From Neisseriaceae bacterium CLB008 (lineage in GTDB: Bacteria > Pseudomonadota > Gammaproteobacteria > Burkholderiales > Neisseriaceae): 64,000 nt of DNA. The notes beneath the pieces were generated by a model. It was given only the letters and a program-made list of their open reading frames with translations, was not told the DNA's origin and searched no databases. Made by a program: the position numbers and the translations under genes. Each line of letters begins with the position of its first letter. Position 1 is the first letter of the stretch. The stretch lies in assembly GCA_041228285.1 (NCBI GenBank), contig CP166133.1:2637380-2701379 (forward strand), given 5' to 3'. Of the stretch, positions 53,264-63,982 are shown one piece after another.

Positions 53264-54733
53264 TTAGGCCAATAGCTGAGGGGCGACATTGCCGATGCAC
53301 AAATACTTCAACTCGGTGTATTCATCTAAACCGTGCTTCGATCCTTCTCGCCCAAGGCCAGAAGCCTTAACGCCGCCAAAAGGCGCTTCCGCAGTAGAGA
53401 TCAAACCGGTGTTGATGCCCACCATGCCGTAGGCCAAAGCATCCGAAACGGCCATCACGCGGCTCATGCTCTCGGTGAAAATATAGGACGCCAAACCAAA
53501 CTCGGTGTTATTGGCCCGACGCACCACTTCTTGATCGTCGCTGAATTTAAAAATCGGGGCTAAGGGCGCAAAGGTTTCGTCGCGAAAGCACAGCATGTCG
53601 TCGTGGGCATGCTGAATCAACGTCGGCTCAAAGAAATGCCCGCCCAGATCACTCACCTTGCCACCCACCACGATTTCGCCGCCTAAGGCCACGGCATCTT
53701 CAATGTGAGCCTGAATTTTGGCCACGGCTTTGCCGTTGATCAAAGGACCGATGTCGACGCCTGCGTCGAGGCCATTGCCTACTTTCAAGGCGGCAACCTT
53801 AACCGCCAGCTTGGCCACAAACGCCTCGTAGATTGATTCGTGCACAAAAATGCGGTTGCTGCACACGCAGGTTTGGCCTGCGTTTCTGAACTTGCTGTCC
53901 ATCACGCCTTGAACTGCGACATCGAGTTGCGCATCGGCAAACACGATGAGCGGGGCATTACCGCCCAGCTCTAAAGACAATTTTTTCAGCGTCGGCGCGC
54001 TTTGCGCCATCAATAAAGCCCCTACCGGCGTTGAACCGGTAAAGCTGACTTTTTTCACCACTGGGCTTTCGGTCAGCACCGGCACGATCTCGGCGGACTT
54101 GCCAGTCACTACATTCAGCACGCCCTTAGGCACGCCAGCGAGCTCAGCCAAATGCACCAAGGCCAGCGCCGTGAACGGCGTTTCCTGAGCAGGCTTCACA
54201 ATCATGGTACAGCCCGCGACCAAAGCCGGCGCGGCTTTACGGGTAATCATCGCCGCTGGGAAGTTCCACGGCGTGATCGCCACACACACGCCCACGGGCT
54301 CGCGCTTGGTCATCAAACGCTTGTCCGCACTGGGCGCAGGGATGGTTTCGCCATACATACGACGGCCTTCTTCTGCAAACCACTCGATAAAGCTGGCCGC
54401 ATAGGCAATTTCACCTTTGGCTTCGGATAACGGCTTGCCCTGCTCTACCGTCATGATTTCGGCCAAGTCGTCCTGATGCTGCATGATCAAGGCAAACCAT
54501 TGCTTGAGGATGTCTGAACGCTGCTTCATTGACAGACGCTGCCAGGGTGCTAAAGCGGCTTCTGCCGCCACGATGGCTTCGCCCACCTGAGCCGTCGTCA
54601 GCGCTGGGATGGTGGCAATCAGCCCCTGATCAACCGGATTGACAACGTCGATGGTGGCGCCGCTACTGGCGGCAACCCAAGCGCCGTTGATGTAGGCTTG
54701 GTTTTGAAAAATACATTTGGTGACGATGCTCAT
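53264..54733 (-). CDS. NAD(P)-dependent aldehyde dehydrogenase (succinate-semialdehyde type), first gene of the catabolic operon
   Basis: A 489-aa aldehyde dehydrogenase. Visible are the oxyanion Asn block AITPWNFPAAMITRKAAPAL, the catalytic Glu block LELGGNAPLIVF and the catalytic Cys in FRNAGQTCVCSNR. The two-Cys TCVC arrangement is typical of GabD-like enzymes. It closes with APFGGVKASGLGREGSKHG. Substrates of relatives are semialdehydes and medium aldehydes. As first gene behind the GntR-type operator it may remove the aldehyde released when the E1 complex cleaves its ketone substrate. Confidence 0.93.
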   Translation of the reverse strand: MSIVTKCIFQNQAYINGAWVAASSGATIDVVNPVDQGLIATIPALTTAQVGEAIVAAEAALAPWQRLSMKQRSDILKQWFALIMQHQDDLAEIMTVEQGKPLSEAKGEIAYAASFIEWFAEEGRRMYGETIPAPSADKRLMTKREPVGVCVAITPWNFPAAMITRKAAPALVAGCTMIVKPAQETPFTALALVHLAELAGVPKGVLNVVTGKSAEIVPVLTESPVVKKVSFTGSTPVGALLMAQSAPTLKKLSLELGGNAPLIVFADAQLDVAVQGVMDSKFRNAGQTCVCSNRIFVHESIYEAFVAKLAVKVAALKVGNGLDAGVDIGPLINGKAVAKIQAHIEDAVALGGEIVVGGKVSDLGGHFFEPTLIQHAHDDMLCFRDETFAPLAPIFKFSDDQEVVRRANNTEFGLASYIFTESMSRVMAVSDALAYGMVGINTGLISTAEAPFGGVKASGLGREGSKHGLDEYTELKYLCIGNVAPQLLA

Positions 54734-54839
54734 GAGTGTCTCTTTTCTCTCTTAAAAGCTGTTTTTGTTTGCTACCTGCCTCTAGGCGGGCGGGATTGAA
54801 CGGCATGGATCAGGATGGATGCTCATTGAAGATCGTATG

Positions 54840-54852
54840 ACCGTATTACGGC
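54840..54852. promoter_or_regulatory. Probable GntR operator A in the catabolic operon leader
   Basis: ACCGTATTACGGC, one mismatch from the perfect palindrome of operator B. The surrounding 16 bases TATGACCGTATTACGG (54836-54851) are identical to those at operator B, and the centres are 108 bp apart. Confidence 0.75.
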
Positions 54853-54947
54853 AATAAGCCGCAAAAGCGGGCAAACATAAGCCAGGCATAAGCTCAATGC
54901 TGGCTAATTCACCACCTAAGCCACCCGCATCACCCAAAATCAATATG

Positions 54948-54960
54948 ACCGTATTACGGT
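54948..54960. promoter_or_regulatory. Probable GntR operator B at the catabolic operon start site
   Basis: ACCGTA-T-TACGGT, a perfect 13-bp palindrome, with further symmetric flanks (ATA at 54943-54945 and TAT at 54963-54965). It lies 10 bp downstream of the -10, so a bound repressor would cover the start of transcription. Confidence 0.8.
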
Positions 54961-54970
54961 ATTATTTAAT

Positions 54971-54998
54971 AATATAACGCCCAGCTTAAAAACGTCAA
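54971..54998 (-). promoter_or_regulatory. Candidate sigma-70 promoter of the catabolic operon
   Basis: On the minus strand: TTGACG (54993-54998), 16-bp spacer, TATATT (54971-54976). Predicted start near 54964, leader about 230 nt to the aldehyde dehydrogenase ATG. Confidence 0.7.
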
Positions 54999-55266
54999 CG
55001 ATAAAAATCAAGGCTCTGGGTTTTCAGCCTACTCATGATCCACATCAGCCTATGGCCGCAGCGCTCATGCTGAAACGGCAACACCAAGCCAAACCCTCAT
55101 GGACTTTCGCTTGCCAAGGCCTTTGGGGCTAATCATCATAGGCATGCCTCGCTTGATCCAGAATCCATCAACCATGATGCATGGCGCCCAGATTTGGACT
55201 GTACTGACCGTCAGACTGCGCCTAACCCATCCCGCGAGCAACCGCAGCACAGCGCCATTAGGCCAT

Positions 55267-55292
55267 AAAAAAAGCGCTGAATCATCAGCGCT
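55267..55292 (-). terminator. Intrinsic terminator of thrB
   Basis: AGCGCTGA/TCAGCGCT (55273-55280 with 55285-55292) with an ATCA loop, followed on the minus strand by six T. Confidence 0.9.
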
Positions 55293-55313
55293 CTGGTGTG
55301 TCGATCGGGCCGC

Positions 55314-56237
55314 CTAAGACTGCTGAATGCTCAACAGTAAATCTCTAAAGGCCGCTGGATTCTTAGTGAACGTCATTTCACCGGCCGGTGGGAAATGATA
55401 ATCCAGCAAGCGCGACACCCAAAAACGGATGCAGCCTGCCTGCTGCGCAATCGGCAAGTAGGCCAGCTCATCTTCGCTCAATGGCCGTACGCTGCCGTAG
55501 CCGGCTAAAAATGCCTGCACCAAAGCCTCATCCAGCTGATGCGCTGAATTCTGGGCCCAATCATTAATCGCAATCGCAATGTCGTAGACAAAGCTGCCGC
55601 GGCAAGCATAGTAAAAATCGATGAAGCCCGTGACTTCGTCGCCCTCTAACAAAACGTTGTCTTTAAACAGGTCGGCGTGAATCAAGCCCTGCGGCAGTTT
55701 AGCATCGCTGTTGTCTCTCAAAAACGCAATGGTCGACTGCAATAGTTCAGCATCGGCGGGGCTCAAGAGCGGCAGCAAACGATCTGATTCAGCCGTCCAC
55801 CAAGGCGCATGGCGCGGATTGGCCATGGTTAACTCGGTACAGGCGGTGGCCAAATGCATTTTGGCCAGCATCGCCCCCACAGAGTGGCACTGAGCAGCAT
55901 TGGGCTGCGTCACGTCTCGGCCTGTCAGACAACTGACTAAACAGGCGGCTTTATCGTGCAGCAAATGCATGAACTCGCCTGATTTTTGCGGAATCGGTGC
56001 GGGGCAAGCCACGCCTTGAGCGCTGAGTAAGGCCATTAAATCTAAGAAGAACGGCAGCTCATCTGGGCGTAGAGTCTCGAAAATGGTCAATACATAACGA
56101 TCCACGCTGGTGGTCACAAAGTAATTGGTATTGGTGATGCCCTGGGCGATGCCTTTAAGCGACACTAAAGTGCCAATATCATAATCTTTTAAGAAGACCG
56201 CCATTTCCGCTTCGGTCACACTGGTATACACCGACAT
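55314..56237 (-). CDS. thrB: Homoserine kinase, type II (ThrB, choline-kinase fold)
   Basis: Phosphorylates homoserine in threonine synthesis. The 307-aa product belongs to the aminoglycoside phosphotransferase-like ThrB used by many Beta- and Gammaproteobacteria, not the GHMP type. Blocks are [22 protein letters not shown], the catalytic loop [13 protein letters not shown] and the metal-binding [22 protein letters not shown] 56237 follows AAGGGTGAG; a GTG two codons upstream is possible. It lies downstream of gdhA on the same strand but a terminator separates them. Confidence 0.94.
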   Translation of the reverse strand: MSVYTSVTEAEMAVFLKDYDIGTLVSLKGIAQGITNTNYFVTTSVDRYVLTIFETLRPDELPFFLDLMALLSAQGVACPAPIPQKSGEFMHLLHDKAACLVSCLTGRDVTQPNAAQCHSVGAMLAKMHLATACTELTMANPRHAPWWTAESDRLLPLLSPADAELLQSTIAFLRDNSDAKLPQGLIHADLFKDNVLLEGDEVTGFIDFYYACRGSFVYDIAIAINDWAQNSAHQLDEALVQAFLAGYGSVRPLSEDELAYLPIAQQAGCIRFWVSRLLDYHFPPAGEMTFTKNPAAFRDLLLSIQQS

Positions 56238-56286
56238 ACTCACCCTTTAACAATATTAACTTTATAAGCCATCCGTGATTATACAT

Positions 56287-56316
56287 AAAAAAGGCCTTGC
56301 GTCACGCAAGGCCTTT
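56287..56316 (-). terminator. Intrinsic terminator of gdhA
   Basis: A 12-bp perfect stem AAAGGCCTTGCG/CGCAAGGCCTTT (56290-56301 with 56305-56316) with a TCA loop and a T run on the minus strand. Confidence 0.93.
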
Positions 56317-56350
56317 CTTTCTAGACGGAACGTCTAAAGATCGCTGCCGT

Positions 56351-58206
<1,856 letters not shown>

Positions 58207-58224
58207 TAGCCCCTAACGGGGCTA
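58207..58224 (-). terminator. Weak hairpin after the metallo-hydrolase gene
   Basis: TAGCCCC-TAAC-GGGGCTA, 12 bp past the stop codon. The T run on the minus strand is poor (ATATTGG), so termination efficiency is doubtful. Confidence 0.55.
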
Positions 58225-58235
58225 CTTAGCAGCAA

Positions 58236-58874
58236 CTAGGCATTTAAAAACGGGTTATAACGCTTCTCATGCCCAATAGTGGTCATGGGCCCATGCCCAG
58301 GAATGACTTCGGTCTCGTCCGGCAGTAGCCACAGCTTGGTACGAATATGGTGCAGCAGCGCTGCATGATCGCCACGCGGAAAGTCGGTTCGACCAATCGA
58401 TTCTCTAAACAACACGTCGCCAGCAATCAGCAGGCCTTGCGCCGCATGATAAAACACCACGTGGCCGGGCGTGTGGCCAGGGATATGAAACACCTTAAAC
58501 GTTTCTTGACCAACGCTGACTTCATCACCCTCGTGCAGCCATTGATCTGGGATAAACGTCTCGCTGGGGGCAAAGCCAAAACGCTGGCTTTGCATCGGCA
58601 GCTGAGCAATCCAAAAATCATCCTCTTGCTCGGGGCCGATCACCGGCACGGGCTGCTGCGCCACAAGGCGGGTCACGCCGCCGACGTGGTCAATGTGGCC
58701 ATGGGTCAGCCAAATCGCCTTTAGGGTTAAGCCTTGTGCGGCAACGGCCGCCTGAATCAGCTCGATGTCGCCACCCGGATCGGTGACCACGGCCTCTTTG
58801 GTGACGTCACACCACAATAGGGTGCTGTTTTGTTGAAACGGGGTAACGGGATTGATTTGGTATTTTAACGCCAT
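58236..58874 (-). CDS. Metallo-beta-lactamase-fold hydrolase (YcbL / type II glyoxalase-like)
   Basis: A 212-aa cytoplasmic two-metal hydrolase. Metal ligands are visible in THGHIDHVGG, PGHTPGH, AGDVLFRESIGR and the C-terminal PGHGPMTTIGHEK. The short length without the C-terminal glutathione-binding domain of GloB, and the GRTDFPRGD block, fit the YcbL subgroup, for which glyoxalase II activity has been shown in Salmonella. The physiological substrate here is inferred. AGGAGC precedes the ATG. Monocistronic. Confidence 0.9.
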   Translation of the reverse strand: MALKYQINPVTPFQQNSTLLWCDVTKEAVVTDPGGDIELIQAAVAAQGLTLKAIWLTHGHIDHVGGVTRLVAQQPVPVIGPEQEDDFWIAQLPMQSQRFGFAPSETFIPDQWLHEGDEVSVGQETFKVFHIPGHTPGHVVFYHAAQGLLIAGDVLFRESIGRTDFPRGDHAALLHHIRTKLWLLPDETEVIPGHGPMTTIGHEKRYNPFLNA

Positions 58875-59107
58875 GCGTGCTCCTACAGATGATTGCTGTT
58901 TTTATCCCTTGAGCTTACTCGATTTAGGCGCACAATGCCATGCATGGGTGGGATTCGCTGGCCAATGAACGGCCATGCTTGGGGTTCACCACGAACATAA
59001 CGGCTAGCCCATCTAGCTCACTGACCCATAAGCCACGGTTTATTGATTGTTGGTAGAGAGGCGCAAAGCATAGCGTGCCCACCCTACCGCAGTAGCCTTA
59101 CGCCCAC

Positions 59108-59137
59108 AAAAAAGCCAGCTGCGCAAGGCAACTGGCT
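59108..59137 (-). terminator. Intrinsic terminator of purH
   Basis: AGCCAG/CTGGCT (59113-59118 with 59132-59137) extended by TGC/GCA across one mismatch, followed by T on the minus strand. Confidence 0.8.
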
Positions 59138-59155
59138 GTTTCATCACTCATTAGA

Positions 59156-60736
59156 TTAATGACGGAAGTGACGAATCCCGGTCAACACCATCGCCATACC
59201 GTGTTCGTTGGCGGCGTCAAAAATTTCTTGATCGCGCATTGAACCACCCGGGTGAATAATGGCTTTAATGCCCTGCTCGGCAATCACGTCGATGCCGTCG
59301 CGGAACGGGAAGAAGGCATCAGAGGCCGCTACGGCACTGGCCAAAGATAGGCCAGCTTCGCCGGCTTTACGCGAAGCGATGCGGGTAGAGTCCACGCGGC
59401 TCATTTGGCCGGCGCCAATACCGCAGGTTTGGCCTTGGCTACAGAACACGATGGCGTTTGATTTCACAAACTTGGCCACGTTCCAAGCGAACAATAAGTC
59501 TTTCATTTCTTGTTCAGAAGGCTCACGGGCGCTGACGATCTTTAAATCGGCCATGGTCAACTGATGGGTGTCTGGGGTTTGCACCAACAAACCACCGCCT
59601 ACACGCTTCAGTTCAAACTCATTGGCACCGGCCAACATCGGGATTTCTAATACGCGCACGTTGGCTTTACCGGCCACAACGGCTTTAGCGTCGGCGGTAA
59701 AGCTAGGGGCGATCAGCACTTCCATAAATTGGTTGGCCACGATGGCTTCTACGGTTGCGCCGTCTAGCTCACGGTTAAACGCCACAATGCCGCCAAAGGC
59801 GCTAGTGGTGTCGGTGGCAAACGCCAATTTATAGGCGCTCAAAGTGTCGGCCGCAATCGCCACGCCACAAGGGTTGGCGTGCTTCACGATCACACAAGCT
59901 GGTTCGTTAAACGACTTAACTGCTTCCCAAGCTGCATCGGCATCGGCGATGTTGTTGTATGACAACTCTTTGCCTTGCAACTGGGTGTAATTGGCCAAGC
60001 TGCCGGCAGCAGGAGCCAAGTCACGGTAGAAGGCAGCGTGTTGGTGTGGGTTTTCACCGTAGCGCATGTCTTGCACCTTAACGAACTGTTGGTTAAAGCG
60101 CTGTGGGAACATAAACTGCTTCGGTTCACCGGCCAATACCTCATCGTCTAGACTGGTGAGGTAATTGCTGATGGCTGAATCGTAGGCAGCGGTATGGGTA
60201 AACGCTTTACGAGACAGGTTAAAACGGGTTTTCTTGCTCACTTGGCCATTGTTGGCGGCCATTTCAGCAATGATGGCATCGTAGTCAGCAGCATCGGTCA
60301 CAATGGCCACATGACCCCAGTTTTTGGCGGCAGAGCGCACCATGGTTGGGCCACCGATGTCGATGTTTTCAATCGCATCTTCTAAGGTGCAGTGAGGTTT
60401 ATTGATGGTTTGGGTGAATGGGTATAGGTTCACGCACACCAAGTCGATGTTGCCAATATCGTGCGCTTGCATCTGCGCCACATGTTCGGGTAAATCGCGA
60501 CGGCCCAAAATGCCGCCGTGAATTTTTGGATGCAAGGTTTTCACACGACCATCAAGCATTTCTGGAAAACCGGTGTAGTCAGCCACTTCGGTGACCGCCA
60601 CGCCATTATCGGCCAATAGTTTTGCCGTCCCACCGGTAGACAAAATTTCTACGCCGTTATTGGCCAAGTTTTGGGCAAACGCCAAAACACCTTCCTTATC
60701 CGAAACGCTGATGAGCGCACGTTTAATTGACACCAT
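59156..60736 (-). CDS. purH: Bifunctional AICAR transformylase / IMP cyclohydrolase
   Basis: Catalyses the last two steps of IMP synthesis. The 526-aa product has an N-terminal IMP cyclohydrolase domain with an MGS-like fold ([42 protein letters not shown]). A C-terminal transformylase domain carries [27 protein letters not shown] and [12 protein letters not shown]. Length is typical. GAGGATAG precedes the ATG. It lies 17 bp after fis, so it is probably the third gene of dusB-fis-purH. Confidence 0.97.
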   Translation of the reverse strand: MVSIKRALISVSDKEGVLAFAQNLANNGVEILSTGGTAKLLADNGVAVTEVADYTGFPEMLDGRVKTLHPKIHGGILGRRDLPEHVAQMQAHDIGNIDLVCVNLYPFTQTINKPHCTLEDAIENIDIGGPTMVRSAAKNWGHVAIVTDAADYDAIIAEMAANNGQVSKKTRFNLSRKAFTHTAAYDSAISNYLTSLDDEVLAGEPKQFMFPQRFNQQFVKVQDMRYGENPHQHAAFYRDLAPAAGSLANYTQLQGKELSYNNIADADAAWEAVKSFNEPACVIVKHANPCGVAIAADTLSAYKLAFATDTTSAFGGIVAFNRELDGATVEAIVANQFMEVLIAPSFTADAKAVVAGKANVRVLEIPMLAGANEFELKRVGGGLLVQTPDTHQLTMADLKIVSAREPSEQEMKDLLFAWNVAKFVKSNAIVFCSQGQTCGIGAGQMSRVDSTRIASRKAGEAGLSLASAVAASDAFFPFRDGIDVIAEQGIKAIIHPGGSMRDQEIFDAANEHGMAMVLTGIRHFRH

Positions 60737-60753
60737 TTTAGACTATCCTCTAA

Positions 60754-60993
60754 TTAACAATTAATCTCATGTTGCATGAGCTTCTTCCGCAGGGTATTAC
60801 GATTCAACCCCAAAACCGTTGCCGCACGCGTTTGATTGCCACTACAGTGTTTCAACACCACTTCCAATAAAGGACGTTCGACGCGCGCCAAAACCATATC
60901 ATAGACACCACAGGCGTTCTCACCACCTAAGTCAGCAAAGTACTGTTCCATTGCTGCACGGATGGTCTCATCAATCACATCTTGCTTAGACAT
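60754..60993 (-). CDS. fis: Fis family nucleoid-associated DNA-binding protein
   Basis: A 79-aa dimeric DNA-bending protein that activates rRNA and other growth-linked promoters. The C-terminal helix-turn-helix is SGNQTRAATVLGLNRNTLRK, the standard Fis signature, preceded by the dimerisation helices (YDMVLARVERPLLEVVLKHC). It is shorter than the 98-aa enterobacterial protein, lacking the N-terminal beta-hairpin region, as is common in Betaproteobacteria. GGAG precedes the ATG. It follows dusB by 84 bp, the conserved dusB-fis arrangement. Confidence 0.95.
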   Translation of the reverse strand: MSKQDVIDETIRAAMEQYFADLGGENACGVYDMVLARVERPLLEVVLKHCSGNQTRAATVLGLNRNTLRKKLMQHEINC

Positions 60994-61077
60994 AGCACTC
61001 CTACCTTATTCATTACACCACTTCTTGTTCATCTTAAGCACTGCTTCGTCCCCTTTGTGTCGGCCCATGTAGGCAGA

Positions 61078-62088
61078 TCACTCAGTGCCGGTGCGGTACG
61101 CTGATGGCCATGCGGCCAGCGCTGCTTGTTGCTGGGTCAGATACGTCGCCATCATCGCCCACTGCTCACTGCTGCTTTCAACCTTATTCACCTGCTGGCG
61201 AAAGGCTTTGGCATCAGGCAAGGCGGCAATGTACCAACCAATGTGTTTACGGGCAATCCGACAGCCCATGTATTCACCGTAAAAATCATAAATCTCAGCC
61301 AAATGGCCTAAAATCACGTCACTGATCGCAGCCACGCTCAATGCTTCGGGCAACTCACCCGTACGCAGATAGCCGACGATGTCGCGAAACAGCCACGGCG
61401 CCCCTTGTGCCCCACGACCGATCATGACGGCATCGGCCGCCGTTGCTTGCAGCACCTGCACCGCTTTTTGCGGGCTGGTGATGTCGCCATTGACCGTCAC
61501 CGGGATGCGGCTCTGGGCCTTAACTGCTGCGATTAATTCGTAGTGCGCTTCACCTTGATACATCTGGGTGCGGGTACGGCCATGCACGGCCAAAGCAGCA
61601 ATCCCAGCTTCTTCGGCCAATTGGGCAATGGTGGGCAGATTTAAATGCTCATCATCCCAGCCCAAGCGCGTCTTGAGCGTCACCGGCACCGCCACGGCCT
61701 CAACCACGGCCTGCAAAATACGGCTCACCAAAGCTTCATCTTTCATTAAAGCGCTGCCAGCCAGAACGTTACACACTTTCTTGGCAGGACAACCCATATT
61801 GATGTCGATGATCTGCGCCCCCTTGGCCACATTAGCCACGGCGGCAGCAGCCATTTCGGCGGGGTCAGAGCCGGCAATCTGCACCGAAATAGGGCCAACA
61901 TCGCCACTGTGATCGGCGCGCAGCACCGTTTTACGGGTGTGCTGTAGCGATAAATCGCTGGTGATCATTTCACTGGGCGCTAAAGCCGCCCCAAACCCTC
62001 GACACAGCCGTCGAAATGGCTTATCGGTAATGCCCGCCATTGGGGCCAGCATGACCGGCTCGGCCAGCTCATAGGGACCAATCTGCAT
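61078..62088 (-). CDS. dusB: tRNA-dihydrouridine synthase B
   Basis: An FMN enzyme that reduces uridine in the tRNA D-loop. The 336-aa product begins MQIGPYELAEPVMLAPMAGI. It has the catalytic-Cys block NMGCPAKKVCNVLAGSALM, VTLKTRLGWDD, the FMN phosphate site HGRTRTQMYQGEAHYE and VNGDITSPQKA. ATG 62088 follows GAGGAT; the longer frame from 62130 has an unlikely acidic N-terminus. It heads dusB-fis-purH. Confidence 0.96.
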   Translation of the reverse strand: MQIGPYELAEPVMLAPMAGITDKPFRRLCRGFGAALAPSEMITSDLSLQHTRKTVLRADHSGDVGPISVQIAGSDPAEMAAAAVANVAKGAQIIDINMGCPAKKVCNVLAGSALMKDEALVSRILQAVVEAVAVPVTLKTRLGWDDEHLNLPTIAQLAEEAGIAALAVHGRTRTQMYQGEAHYELIAAVKAQSRIPVTVNGDITSPQKAVQVLQATAADAVMIGRGAQGAPWLFRDIVGYLRTGELPEALSVAAISDVILGHLAEIYDFYGEYMGCRIARKHIGWYIAALPDAKAFRQQVNKVESSSEQWAMMATYLTQQQAALAAWPSAYRTGTE

Positions 62089-62260
62089 CCCATCCTCACT
62101 TTCATCGCGGGCTTCATTCTGTCGCATCAAGGAATGAATTTTACCGCTTTTTCACTCACCTCGCCAATGCCACACGTCAAAAGCAGGCGTTTACCCACAT
62201 GACTTTGGCCTAAAGGGTGCTGTATTCACACTTTAAATCAAACTCTACAAGATACTTGCG

Positions 62261-62288
62261 CAAAAAAAGCAGCCTTTTCAGACTGCTT
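62261..62288 (-). terminator. Intrinsic terminator of yidC
   Basis: AAGCAG-c-CT / AG-a-CTGCTT with a TTTC loop and one mismatch, followed on the minus strand by seven T. Confidence 0.85.
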
Positions 62289-62305
62289 CCCATCGCATCA
62301 CATCC

Positions 62306-63982
62306 CTACTGGCGTTTGGCCTCAACGCGGGCCAACTCTGTTTGTTTGGCAATCTTGCGGTTCACCAACCATTGTTGCGCAATCGACAAGATGTTATTCA
62401 CCAACCAGTACAATACCAAACCTGCTGGGAAGAAGAAGAACATCACCGAGAACGCAATTGGCATAATCTTCATCATCTTCGCTTGCATTGGATCAGCCGG
62501 TGGCGGATTCAAGAAGGTTTGCAAGAACATAGTAATGGCCATCAAGGCAGGCAATACATAGTAAGGGTCAGGGCGCGCTAAGTCGGTAATCCAGCCCATC
62601 CATGGTGCTTGACGTAGCTCCACCGAGGCGAACAGCGCCCAGTACAGGCCAATAAACACCGGAATCTGTACCAGCATGGGCAAACAGCCGCCCAGAGGAT
62701 TGATCTTTTCTTTCTTATAAAGACTCATCATCTCTTGCTGTAGCTTCACTTTGTCTTCGCCATACTGCTCACGAATCGCGGTCAAGCGCGGCGCTACGGC
62801 ACGCATTTTGGCCATAGAGCGGTAAGAAGCAGAGGTCAGTGGGTACAGAACCAGCTTCACCACGACGGTCAATAGCACGATAGACCAGCCCCAGTTGCCG
62901 ACAAACTTATGAATTTCATTCAATAGCCAGAACAAAGGCGACGCAAAGATGTGTACCTTGCCATAGTCTTTACTCAGGATCAGGTTATCCGCCACGCCTT
63001 GCATGATGCTGTATTCTTCAGGACCAGAGTAAAGGGTCATGTTTAGCTGACCGGTTTGGCCTGGCGCCACGGCAGCCATCGGCACCCGCACACCAGAAGA
63101 GTACAGGCCATCGCTACGCTTACGGATGTCAAACTGGCAGTCACCGCCACCTTGAACACAGGCACTGGCCTGATCTTTAGGCTCTAAAATCCAAGCAGAC
63201 ACAAAGTAATGCTGAATCATCGACACCCAACCGCTTGGGGCACGACGCTCATAGTCAGCCGCGTCACGGCCTTTGCTGTAATCGGTGTCTAAGTCGCCAA
63301 AGGCCACTTTTTGGAAGCCACCTTCAGGCGTGTACAGAGCCGGACCCGTATAAACGTGGGCCAAGCGGCTTTCGCCTTCTGGGGTGCTGCCGTCACGCAG
63401 CAAGCGATATACAGCGTCTAGCTTAACAGGGGCTTCGCCCTGGTTAGCCACCTCAAAGCGCACGCCAATTTCATAGCTGCCCTTCTTAAAGGTATAGACT
63501 TTATTCACCACCACACCATTGGTTTCAGGCGCGGTCAACGTCACTTCCAACGTGTCGCCATTTAAGGTGTAGCTGTTTTGTGCGGCGCTAAACGCCACAT
63601 CTTTTAATAGGTATTGACCGTCGGCGCCTAATAAATCAGATTGGGCCACATAGGTATAGTTAGGTTCGTCATCCAACAACACCATTTGCTGATTTTCATC
63701 GCCGGTGGCATTGTGTTTCAACAGTTCTAAACGACGCAGATCGCCACCTTTGGTGTCGATGGTGGCTTTAAACATGTCGGTGGTGACTTCGACGCGCTCA
63801 CCTTTGCCCAATTTTGAATCTTGAGCAGCGGTGCCATTAGGCGCGGTGGTGGATTGACCGGCAGCATCAGTCGTCGCTTGCTGGGTCACTGGTACGGGTT
63901 CTGGAGCTGGGAAGAAGTAGTTCCAGCCCATCAAAATCGCCATCGCCACGATGGCAAATGAGATGAGTCGTTTAAATTCCAT
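62306..63982 (-). CDS. yidC: Membrane protein insertase YidC
   Basis: Inserts and folds inner-membrane proteins alone or with SecYEG. The 558-aa product has an N-terminal helix (LISFAIVAMAILMGWNYFF) and a Thr/Ala/Gln-rich linker. A large periplasmic beta-sandwich domain (about 60-345) is followed by the conserved five-helix insertase core (LNEIHKFVGNWGWSIVLLTV, PLTSASYRSMAKMRAV, NPLGGCLPMLVQIPVFIGLY). The C-terminus is basic (VEAKRQ). GGAAAAGTGA lies upstream of the ATG, 18 bp from the window edge. It is usually preceded by yidD and rnpA, which would lie outside the window. Confidence 0.97.
   Translation of the reverse strand: MEFKRLISFAIVAMAILMGWNYFFPAPEPVPVTQQATTDAAGQSTTAPNGTAAQDSKLGKGERVEVTTDMFKATIDTKGGDLRRLELLKHNATGDENQQMVLLDDEPNYTYVAQSDLLGADGQYLLKDVAFSAAQNSYTLNGDTLEVTLTAPETNGVVVNKVYTFKKGSYEIGVRFEVANQGEAPVKLDAVYRLLRDGSTPEGESRLAHVYTGPALYTPEGGFQKVAFGDLDTDYSKGRDAADYERRAPSGWVSMIQHYFVSAWILEPKDQASACVQGGGDCQFDIRKRSDGLYSSGVRVPMAAVAPGQTGQLNMTLYSGPEEYSIMQGVADNLILSKDYGKVHIFASPLFWLLNEIHKFVGNWGWSIVLLTVVVKLVLYPLTSASYRSMAKMRAVAPRLTAIREQYGEDKVKLQQEMMSLYKKEKINPLGGCLPMLVQIPVFIGLYWALFASVELRQAPWMGWITDLARPDPYYVLPALMAITMFLQTFLNPPPADPMQAKMMKIMPIAFSVMFFFFPAGLVLYWLVNNILSIAQQWLVNRKIAKQTELARVEAKRQ

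Larger units (their letters stand above)
54734..55266. other. Control region of the catabolic operon (no gene)
   Basis: About 530 bp. The part next to the operon holds a 230-nt predicted leader with operator A, then operator B at the predicted start site and a sigma-70-like promoter. From about 55000 to 55266 no structure beyond short non-supported frames was found. Confidence 0.6.

Noticed and set aside
55065-55250. Short frames on both strands upstream of the catabolic operon
   Set aside because: No ribosome-binding site, no recognisable domain, and they overlap each other antisense.
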